A stretch of DNA of 50,020 bases from Oceanicaulis sp. HLUCCA04 (GTDB lineage Bacteria; Pseudomonadota; Alphaproteobacteria; Caulobacterales; Maricaulaceae). The notes below the pieces were generated by a model that was given only the letters and a program-made list of their open reading frames with translations, was not told the DNA's origin and searched no databases. Shown here in pieces: positions 43,534-50,020 of this stretch (positions are counted from its first letter, which is position 1; every line of letters starts with the position of its first letter). Location of the stretch: NCBI GenBank assembly GCA_001314625.1, contig LJSH01000004.1, forward strand, positions 1-50,020. The letters are read 5' to 3'. The position numbers and the translations under genes were made by a program.

Positions 43534-44325
43534 ATGATGCTACTTGCCGCCTTGTCTCTTGCCCTTCTTCAGCCCGAGGAACCGGCGGCAGAAGCCGCAG
43601 AGCCCGTCCATGGCAACCCCGCCCATGCCGCCGGGTTCCTGACAGGGCGCTTTTCCAACCAGCGCCAATGGGACAATGCCGGGCCGGAACGCGAGCGCGA
43701 ACCGGTCGCGGGGGACGCACACGAATGGCTGGATCTGCAATTTGCCACGCACACGCTCGTCGAGGCGCCGCAGCTGGGCGAGCATGTCATCTATGTGGAG
43801 TGGCGTTCAGGCGACGAGGACGGCGCGATCAGCCGCCAGCGCATCTGGGTGCTGCGTGAGGACGAGGCAGGCGGGCTGGCCGGCTTTGATTTCTTCACTT
43901 TTCGCGATCCGGCGCCGTACGAAGGACGGGGCCAGGAACCGGGCGCCTTCGCAGATCTGAGTGCCGAGGACCTGATCGGATACCCTGAAGGCTGCCTGGC
44001 CGAGGCACAAAATGCCGCCCACGTTGGATATTATTTCACCGTGGACCCCGAAACCTGCGCGATCACTGCGCAGTCCGGGACGCCGATGCGTATCCACGCC
44101 AGCATACGGGCGCTGGGCAACAGCCTGACCTATCGCGAACAGGGCACGATGGAGGACAATACAATCGTGTTCCGCGTGCCGGGCACTGCCATGCCCTACA
44201 GCTTTGTGCGCATTCGTGATGAGGGCGAGGAGGGTTCGGACGGGCCGGATACTCCAGACACTCCAGACACTTCGGACACCCCGGGTAATGCGGACGGGCC
44301 GGACAGCGCGGCGGAGCCACTATGA
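43534..44325 (+). CDS. Secreted CpcT/CpeT-like protein
   Basis: 263 aa. A short signal peptide (about 1-20) precedes a CpcT/CpeT-like beta-barrel (about 35-225): FLTGRFSNQRQWDN, VIYVEWRSGDEDGAISRQRIWVLRED, FTFRDP, GCLAEAQNAAHVGYYFTVDPETCAI and MPYSFVRIRD. In cyanobacteria CpcT attaches bilins to phycobiliproteins; bacteria without phycobilins carry distant forms of unknown role. The tail (about 230-263) is Asp/Pro/Thr-rich with a TPDTPDTSDTP repeat and is disordered. The last 4 bases overlap folP. Confidence 0.74.
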   Translation: MMLLAALSLALLQPEEPAAEAAEPVHGNPAHAAGFLTGRFSNQRQWDNAGPEREREPVAGDAHEWLDLQFATHTLVEAPQLGEHVIYVEWRSGDEDGAISRQRIWVLREDEAGGLAGFDFFTFRDPAPYEGRGQEPGAFADLSAEDLIGYPEGCLAEAQNAAHVGYYFTVDPETCAITAQSGTPMRIHASIRALGNSLTYREQGTMEDNTIVFRVPGTAMPYSFVRIRDEGEEGSDGPDTPDTPDTSDTPGNADGPDSAAEPL

Positions 44326-45125
44326 TGGAACCGCGTGCCCTGGTCATGGGCATCGTCAATGTCACGCCGGACAGCTTTTCCGATGGCGGACAGCATTCAG
44401 ATACCAACGCCGCCATCGCGCATGGCCGGGCGCTGATCGCCGCCGGGGCGGACTGGCTCGATATTGGCGGAGAAAGCACGCGGCCCGGCGCCCAGCCGGT
44501 GAGCGAAACCGATGAGCTGGCGCGTGTGATCCCCGTGATCGAGGCGCTGGCAGGTGCAGGCGTCCCGCTATCTATCGACACCATGAAGCCTGAGATCGCG
44601 CGGCAGGCCGTGAAAGCGGGCGCGGTGATGTGGAATGATGTCAACGCCTTGCGAGCGTCCGGTGCGCCGAAAATGGCCGCAGAGCTGGGCTGCGCGGCCT
44701 GCCTGATGCACATGCAGGGCGAACCGCGGACCATGCAGGCAAACCCGCATTATGAGGATGTTGTGGCCGAGGTGGAGGCCTTCCTGCTGGAGCGGGCAGA
44801 GCGCGTCATGAGCGCGGGTGTTTCACGGGAAAACATATGGCTTGATCCAGGGATCGGCTTTGGCAAGACGCCCGCGCACAATCTGGCCCTGATGGCAGCC
44901 TTGCCGCGCCTTGCTTCCCATGGCTTCGCGACCCTTTTTGGCGCTTCACGCAAGCGCTTCATTGCGGCGGTGGACGATGACGCTCCCGCGGATGGTCGTC
45001 TGGGCGGCTCAATTGCCGCCGCCCTCCATGCCGCGCGCTCCGGCGTCCGCATGGTGCGCGTCCATGATGTGCGCGAGACCGTGCAGGCGCTGAAAGTTCA
45101 GGCCGTCATCGCCGGTGTGGGCTAG
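44322..45125 (+). CDS. folP: Dihydropteroate synthase
   Basis: 267 aa. It contains VMGIVNVTPDSFSDGG, DIGGESTRPGA, MHMQGEPRTMQ, WLDPGIGFGKT and LFGASRKRFI. FolP joins p-aminobenzoate to dihydropterin pyrophosphate in folate synthesis and is the sulfonamide target. The ATG overlaps the stop of the CpcT-like gene (ATGA). It converges on the helicase gene, both stops sharing CTAG. Full length. Confidence 0.95.
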   Translation: MMEPRALVMGIVNVTPDSFSDGGQHSDTNAAIAHGRALIAAGADWLDIGGESTRPGAQPVSETDELARVIPVIEALAGAGVPLSIDTMKPEIARQAVKAGAVMWNDVNALRASGAPKMAAELGCAACLMHMQGEPRTMQANPHYEDVVAEVEAFLLERAERVMSAGVSRENIWLDPGIGFGKTPAHNLALMAALPRLASHGFATLFGASRKRFIAAVDDDAPADGRLGGSIAAALHAARSGVRMVRVHDVRETVQALKVQAVIAGVG

Positions 45126-47173
45126 CTGTCCTTGCGCGGCTTGCGCTTCACGCGTTTCAGGGTCGCATCGCCGCCCGTCTTGCCGTCCGGCTTGTAGGGT
45201 TTTCCCGCTCCGGCGGGCTTGCCGCCAGCGGGTCTGGTGTCGGCACCGGGCTTGCCTGTACGGGCAGGCCGGTCACCGGTTGATGCCTTGTCCTTACGGA
45301 AAGGCTTGTCGCCCTTGTAGGGTTTGCCGGCCTTGTGCGGCCCGTCCGGCTTCTTGCCTTCGCGGATCGGCTTGATGTTGACCGTTGGTGCGGGCGGTTT
45401 GTCCTCGTAGAGCTTTTCCTCGTCGCGGTCTGCCTTGCGCGCGAAGCGCTCATGGCGGCCGGGGCGGGCATCACGGGGCGGGCGCTGGCGGGTCGGCGGC
45501 GCATCCGGGTTGGCAGGCTGCAGAGGCGTCTCGCCAGCGCGCTTGACCACGACATTCTGGTCGCGTTCACGCGGGCCGCCCAGCGCCTTTTCGAAATGCT
45601 CGACCTGGGAGGCGGTGATCTCGAAACGGGTCGCCACTTCGCCAATATCGATCGCGCCGATATCACGTCCTGTGACATCACCCAGACGGCAGATCATGGG
45701 GACCAGCCAGCGCGGCTCGGCGCGCTGGCGGCGGCCGATATCGACCTCAAACCAGACGCCCGGTTCAAAGCCCGCACGCGGCGGGCGCGGTGTGCGTTCA
45801 CGCCGCTCGAACGGCTCGCTGCGGTCGCGCGCGGTGCGCTCATCGCGCCGCACCGGGCCGGTATCGGCACCCAGATCTTCCGGCGCAGGCAGGCGGCGTT
45901 CCAGCTCGGTCAGGAAGGCAAGCGCGATGCGTTCAGCGCCGAAACGCTCAATGATTTCGCGCGCCTCGGCCAGCCGGTCCTCATCGATTTCGTCGGCAAA
46001 GGCGGGCAGTTCACCCAGCCGCTCTCGGTCTTTGGCGCGCACGGCTTCGGCGTCCGGCGCGTCCATCCATTCGGCGTCCAGCCTGGCATCGCGCAAGAGC
46101 CGCGTGGCGCGGCCCCTCTGGTTGAAGCCCGCCACCAGAACGCTGATGCCCTTTGCCCCGGCGCGCCCGGTGCGGCCTGAACGGTGCAGCAGGGTCTCGC
46201 CATTATTGGGCAGGTCGGCATGGACGACCAGATCAAGGCCGGGCAGGTCAATCCCGCGCGCGGCCACGTCGGTTGCCACACACACGGCCGCGCGGCCATC
46301 ACGCAGCGATTGCAGCGCCTTGGTGCGTTCGGCCTGACTCAGCTCGCCTGACAGCGCCACCGAAGCAAAACCGCGATTATGCAGGCGCGCCGCCATGCGG
46401 TTCACGCCCTCGCGCGTACCGCAAAACACCAGCGCGCGCGGCGCGCCGTGATAGCGCAGCACGTTGATTACCGCGTTTTCCCGGTCGCGCGGCGCAACCG
46501 CGTGCACGACATAGGCGATATCGGCGTGCTGGCTGCCATGGCTGATCGTGGAGATACGCAGCGCGTCAGACTGATAGGTCTGCGCGATGCGGGCGATCTC
46601 TTTCGAGACGGTTGCAGAAAACAGCAAGGTGCGCCGTTCCTGCGGGGCCGATCCGAGAATGAACTCAAGGTCTTCGCGGAAGCCGAAATCGAGCATCTCG
46701 TCGGCTTCGTCCAGTACGATGGCGCGGATGGCAGACAGGTCCAGCGCGCCGCGCTCGATATGGTCCTTGAGGCGTCCAGGCGTGCCGACAATGATGTGTG
46801 CGCCGCGCTCCATGGCCCGGCGTTCCGCGCGCGGATCCATGCCGCCGACCGCCGAAGCTATACGCGCGCCGGCATCGGCATAGAGCCAGGCCAGTTCTCG
46901 CTGGACCTGCAGGGCCAGTTCGCGCGTCGGTGCGATTACCAGCGCCAGGGGGCTTTGCGCATGCGGCAGTGTCGCGGCGTCACCCAGCAGATTGGCGGCC
47001 ATCGCCATGCCGAATGCCACCGTCTTGCCTGATCCGGTCTGGGCAGAGACCAGAAGATCGCGGCCTAGGGCGTCATCGCGCAAGACCGCGTCCTGCACGT
47101 CGGTCAGCGTCTCATATCCCTTGCGCGCCAGCGCTGCGCGCAGCGCGGGGTGGATGGTATCAGGCAGCGTCAT
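45122..47173 (-). CDS. DEAD-box RNA helicase with DbpA RNA-binding domain
   Basis: 683 aa. Helicase motifs: AQTGSGKT (44-51), PTRELA, DEAD at 155-158, SAT at 186-188 and HRSGRTGRAG. After the two RecA domains comes a DbpA-type RNA-binding domain (about 475-550). A basic low-complexity tail (about 560-683) is rich in Lys/Gly/Pro with repeated GKP units. This is the DeaD/CsdA type that aids ribosome assembly or cold-shock RNA handling. The ATG at 47173 is chosen over an upstream one because motif Q starts right after it. Confidence 0.93.
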   Translation of the reverse strand: MTLPDTIHPALRAALARKGYETLTDVQDAVLRDDALGRDLLVSAQTGSGKTVAFGMAMAANLLGDAATLPHAQSPLALVIAPTRELALQVQRELAWLYADAGARIASAVGGMDPRAERRAMERGAHIIVGTPGRLKDHIERGALDLSAIRAIVLDEADEMLDFGFREDLEFILGSAPQERRTLLFSATVSKEIARIAQTYQSDALRISTISHGSQHADIAYVVHAVAPRDRENAVINVLRYHGAPRALVFCGTREGVNRMAARLHNRGFASVALSGELSQAERTKALQSLRDGRAAVCVATDVAARGIDLPGLDLVVHADLPNNGETLLHRSGRTGRAGAKGISVLVAGFNQRGRATRLLRDARLDAEWMDAPDAEAVRAKDRERLGELPAFADEIDEDRLAEAREIIERFGAERIALAFLTELERRLPAPEDLGADTGPVRRDERTARDRSEPFERRERTPRPPRAGFEPGVWFEVDIGRRQRAEPRWLVPMICRLGDVTGRDIGAIDIGEVATRFEITASQVEHFEKALGGPRERDQNVVVKRAGETPLQPANPDAPPTRQRPPRDARPGRHERFARKADRDEEKLYEDKPPAPTVNIKPIREGKKPDGPHKAGKPYKGDKPFRKDKASTGDRPARTGKPGADTRPAGGKPAGAGKPYKPDGKTGGDATLKRVKRKPRKDS

Positions 47174-47314
47174 GGAAGGCCTCGCCAGGCGCGCGGAAGA
47201 CAGTCTCGCTGCGCCCCATAAAAACATCAGGCGCGGGCAGCCTGCCCGTCACCCTTTCAGCGCGGCGCTATAGCAGCTTCGCCGCGATAAGGGAAATGCC
47301 CTTGTCGTGTGGGC

Positions 47315-47836
47315 TCACAATCCCTCAAACACCGGATCGAAGCGCACTGTGCCCCTGACCTCCTCCATCGCGGCGCGGTCCAGCCTTGCGATCATGAAGG
47401 CCTCTTCAGGCACGCCGTCATAAGGGCATTGGATGCCCAGCGGGCCGGCGGGCACAAATCCGAAGCGCGGATAGTAGGCCGGATGGCCGATCAGCACCAC
47501 AAAGGGCGTGCCGCGCGCCTGCGCACACGACAGCGCCGAACGGCACAGCGCGGAGCCGACACCGCTGCGCTGGCCTGCCGGATCCACACTGACAGGGGCC
47601 AGCGCCAGCCCTTCGCGAACCACGCTGCCCCTCTCATCCAGAATGGCGACGGGCGAGAGCATGATATGCCCGGCAAGATCACTGCCGGGCACATCGGCTA
47701 CCAGCGAGATTGCGGCATCACCATGCTTGGCTCTCAAAAGATCCACCAACCGGGCCTCGTCATCGCGCTGGAAGGCGGCGCTGATCAGGGCGTGGACGCG
47801 CGCGTGATCCGGCTCGGTCTCAGGTCTGATCAGCAT
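47315..47836 (-). CDS. GNAT-family N-acetyltransferase
   Basis: 173 aa. The acetyl-CoA loop follows the GNAT pattern: LALAPVSVDPAGQRSGVGSALCRSAL (Q-x2-G-x-G), then FVVLIGHPAYYPRFGFVPA. This subgroup (YhbS-like) has unknown substrates. It starts 5 bases after the ABC exporter stop, so both are probably one operon. No partner points to the acetylated molecule. Confidence 0.87.
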   Translation of the reverse strand: MLIRPETEPDHARVHALISAAFQRDDEARLVDLLRAKHGDAAISLVADVPGSDLAGHIMLSPVAILDERGSVVREGLALAPVSVDPAGQRSGVGSALCRSALSCAQARGTPFVVLIGHPAYYPRFGFVPAGPLGIQCPYDGVPEEAFMIARLDRAAMEEVRGTVRFDPVFEGL

Positions 47837-47841
47837 GGCCT

Positions 47842-49620
47842 CTACTCCGCTGCTGCCAGCGCGGCCAGGCGCGCATAGACGCCCTCGCCCTGCGCGCTCA
47901 GTTCACGATGTGTCCCCTGCTCGACAATGCGGCCCTCATTGAAGACCAGAATGCGGTCGGCGTCGCGAATGGTGGACAGGCGGTGGGCGATGACGATGCC
48001 GGTGCGCCCGGCCATCACATCGGCCATGGCCTCCTGCACGTCGCGCTCGGTCTCGTTGTCGAGACTGGACGTGGCTTCATCGAAGATCAGGATCGGCGCA
48101 TCGGCCAGCACCGCGCGGGCAATCGCCACGCGCTGGCGCTCGCCGCCGGACAGCTTCACGCCCCGCTCGCCCACAAGGGTCTCATAGCCGCCCGGCAGAC
48201 GGGTGATGAAATCATGGGCGCGGGCACGCCGCGCGGCCTCGATGATCTGGTCCATCGGCGCGTCGGGCCGGGCATAGGCGATATTCTCCGCAATGGTGCG
48301 GTGGAACAGGGCCGGGTCCTGTGGCACCAGCGCAATCGCGCGGCGCAGGCTCATCTGTGCTACGGCGCGCACATCCTGACCGTCAATGCGAATGGCCCCT
48401 TCATCCACATCGTAGAGCCGCTGGACCAGCTTCACGAAGGTGGATTTGCCAGACCCGGTCGGCCCGACGAGGGCCACTTTCTCGCCAGCGGAGATATCCA
48501 GCGAGAAATTCTCGTAGAGCGGACGGTGCTGTCCGGCATAGGTGAAACGGACCCGGTCAAAGCTGATCTGGCCGGGGCCCGGCACAAAGTCCGGCGCGTC
48601 CGGTGCATCGGCGATTTGCGCCTCCTGCAAGGCGTAGGCGGCGATGTCCTGAATCTCGTCCAGACCGCGCTGGATGTTCTGCACCTCTTCGCCAAAGCGG
48701 CGCATATAGCCTGCCATCAGCATGAAGGCGGTGATGGTAAACACGACGGCGCCGGGGCTCGCCTCGCCGCGCTGCCACAACCAGATCAGAAGGCCCGTCA
48801 GGCCGGCCTGCAAGGCCAGAACGGCGATGATCTGGACCAGCCAGGTGTTCACAAAGCGCAGCCAGGTCTTCTTCACCTCGCCGCGCCAGCGCCATGCAAG
48901 GCTTTGAAAACGCTGATCCTCGCGCGCTTCCGCGCCAAAGCTCTTCACCGTGGCAATGCCCGATACGGCGTCGGCGACCGCGCCGCCCAGCTCTGAATCC
49001 AGCCGATTGGAACGCAGGTTCTGCGGGCGCACATAGAGCGTCGACATCAGCACAGAGACGGTGATGAAAATGACCGTGACGGCGAGCGCATAAAGGCCGA
49101 CCAACGGCCAGGTAAACAGCATGTAGACGCTCAGACCTGCCATCACGAGAACGGACGGGATCAGCCCGAACCAGAGCGTCGCCGTGATCGTGTCATAGGC
49201 CCACATGCCGCGCGTGATCTTGCGCACGACCGAGCCGGCAAATGTGTTGGCATGCCAGTCAAGCGCGAAGCGTTGCACGCGGGCAAAGGACTCCGTCGTC
49301 ATGTCGGCCATGTTGGCGCTGGAAAAGCGTATCTCGAAGCGCACGGCGATCTGGCGCAGGGCGTTGAAGGCAATCGCCAGGCCCAGAAACAGCGCGAACG
49401 CCATCCAGTGCCCGCCATCACTGCCCGGTGCCATGGAATCGATGAGGCGTCCGGCGGCGACGGGAATGAACACATCCACGGCGGTGGCGATCAGGGTGAA
49501 CCCTGCCAGCGCCGAGAAAAACCACGGACGGCGCATCCACTGACGCAGGAGAAAAGCCAGCACAGCGGTGTTGGACAGGACACGCGGCGCGCGCGCGTCA
49601 TCGTCGAAATCTTCGGTCAT
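47842..49620 (-). CDS. ABC exporter, fused permease and ATPase
   Basis: 592 aa, a half-transporter. Six transmembrane helices (about 25-320) precede an ATPase domain with Walker A GPTGSGKST, signature LSGGERQRVAIARAVL, Walker B ILIFDEATSSLD and switch His in IAHRLSTI. It would work as a homodimer exporting lipids or drugs (MsbA/ATM1-like), but the substrate is not readable. The ATG at 49620 has a GAGA 6 bases upstream and is preferred over a GTG at 49659 that has no ribosome site. The GNAT gene follows at once. Confidence 0.9.
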   Translation of the reverse strand: MTEDFDDDARAPRVLSNTAVLAFLLRQWMRRPWFFSALAGFTLIATAVDVFIPVAAGRLIDSMAPGSDGGHWMAFALFLGLAIAFNALRQIAVRFEIRFSSANMADMTTESFARVQRFALDWHANTFAGSVVRKITRGMWAYDTITATLWFGLIPSVLVMAGLSVYMLFTWPLVGLYALAVTVIFITVSVLMSTLYVRPQNLRSNRLDSELGGAVADAVSGIATVKSFGAEAREDQRFQSLAWRWRGEVKKTWLRFVNTWLVQIIAVLALQAGLTGLLIWLWQRGEASPGAVVFTITAFMLMAGYMRRFGEEVQNIQRGLDEIQDIAAYALQEAQIADAPDAPDFVPGPGQISFDRVRFTYAGQHRPLYENFSLDISAGEKVALVGPTGSGKSTFVKLVQRLYDVDEGAIRIDGQDVRAVAQMSLRRAIALVPQDPALFHRTIAENIAYARPDAPMDQIIEAARRARAHDFITRLPGGYETLVGERGVKLSGGERQRVAIARAVLADAPILIFDEATSSLDNETERDVQEAMADVMAGRTGIVIAHRLSTIRDADRILVFNEGRIVEQGTHRELSAQGEGVYARLAALAAAE

Positions 49621-49974
49621 GATCGTCTCGAAAGCGGGATCTGCATGCCGGTCTGACACGCCGCGCAGATCATCAGGTCTGAAAAGGAATGCGAAGCAGA
49701 GGCGGCAAGGAGAAGCGTTACGCAGGATTGCGGCCTTTCGGCAGGCAAGCCCGGTGCCTTCAAGCCGCGCTACCGCGTGCGCGAGAGGGCGCTCCAGATT
49801 TCAGATCGCATGGGTCAGACGAGACCTCCTATGGGCGGCAAGTGCCGTTAGTAAGGTCAGCGTGTTACACCTGCACGGTATTGTGGCCAAGCGCTGGCAT
49901 GAAGAACTGTGGCATTGTGGTTAACGGGTGTGGCGATAGGGGCACAGGGTGTGCACCGGTAGCAATGCTGGTTT
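49621..49974. other. Non-coding stretch, nothing recognised
   Basis: About 350 bases with no frame that has coding character, no tRNA and no palindrome of note. It should hold the promoter of the ABC exporter operon (minus), but I cannot pick boxes with confidence. Confidence 0.5.
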
Positions 49975-50020
49975 CCTCCCCCGTTCACGGGGGAGGTGTC
50001 TGGCTTGCCAGACGGAGGGG
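49975..50020. repeat. Double-hairpin REP-like repeat, cut by the window end
   Basis: Hairpin 1 is cctcccccg-ttca-cgggggagg (49975-49996). Hairpin 2 is gtctggc-tt-gccagac (49998-50013). They are followed by ggagggg, which matches the complement of the first arm. This layout is a familiar intergenic repeat of alphaproteobacteria. The right part lies outside the window. Confidence 0.65.

Noticed and set aside
44230-44310. Tandem repeat array as a CRISPR or VNTR
   Set aside because: The ccagacact-type repeat is short, inside the frame of the CpcT-like gene, and encodes its TPD tail; there are no spacers.

Overview
The window reads as chromosome of a GC-rich alphaproteobacterium. The grounds are gene content and order: a hemC-hemD-mitofilin-hemY block, a ChvI/ChvG two-component system beside a truncated PTS (EIIA-Man and HPr), the giant NAD-dependent glutamate dehydrogenase, and methylmalonate-semialdehyde dehydrogenase. 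A stalked/marine lineage such as Maricaulales/Hyphomonadaceae (Caulobacterales side) fits best, but the genus is inference. No rRNA, CRISPR array, IS element or prophage is visible. Nearly all the DNA is coding, with short intergenic gaps.

Layout. 1-331: non-coding, with degraded palindromic repeats and a strong hairpin. 332-5509 (minus): hemC, hemD, a mitofilin/Mic60-like protein, a HemY-like TPR protein and uridine kinase, tightly packed. 5554-8020 (plus): tsaD, gpsA and a small Rieske protein. 8030-12955 (minus): NAD-glutamate dehydrogenase. 13161-19443 (mostly plus): SDR oxidoreductase, a 55-residue acidic protein, a CNNM/CBS membrane protein, tRNA-Gly(GCC) on minus, a YbaK/ProX-type deacylase, the thioredoxin-TPR co-chaperone YbbN, a Lon-N-domain protein, Trm112, DUF971 and a secreted YbjN-like protein. 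19447-24472: a 581-aa unknown gene divergent from chvI-chvG, then EIIA-Man and HPr, with no hprK between them. 24476-28659: a 546-aa unknown membrane protein divergent from ahcY, then an acyltransferase. 28685-31421: a complete arsenic-resistance locus, arsR divergent from arsC-acr3-arsH with a clear palindromic operator.

31501-35988 is the most distinctive part. A 1152-aa trypsin-like serine-protease autotransporter (minus) is bracketed by two different Inh/AprI-type protease-inhibitor proteins (plus). 36095-37603 is mmsA. 37640-39312 is a small accessory island with a solo nucleotidyltransferase, an AT-richer HNH endonuclease with homing-associated repeats, and a BrnT/BrnA toxin-antitoxin pair with its own palindromic operator. 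39412-49620 is mainly housekeeping: a prolyl oligopeptidase lipoprotein, dapF, a GntR/UTRA regulator, a CpcT/CpeT-like secreted protein coupled to folP, a DEAD-box helicase, a GNAT acetyltransferase and an ABC exporter. The last 400 bases hold no gene and end in a double-hairpin REP-like repeat cut by the window edge.

Functional groups. Tetrapyrrole synthesis is linked to a membrane-shaping protein. Envelope and metabolic sensing is represented by ChvGI plus PTS-Ntr-like carriers. Arsenate is handled by reduction, efflux and organoarsenical oxidation. A secreted protease sits with candidate periplasmic inhibitors. Family calls come from reading motifs and domain patterns, not from database searches.
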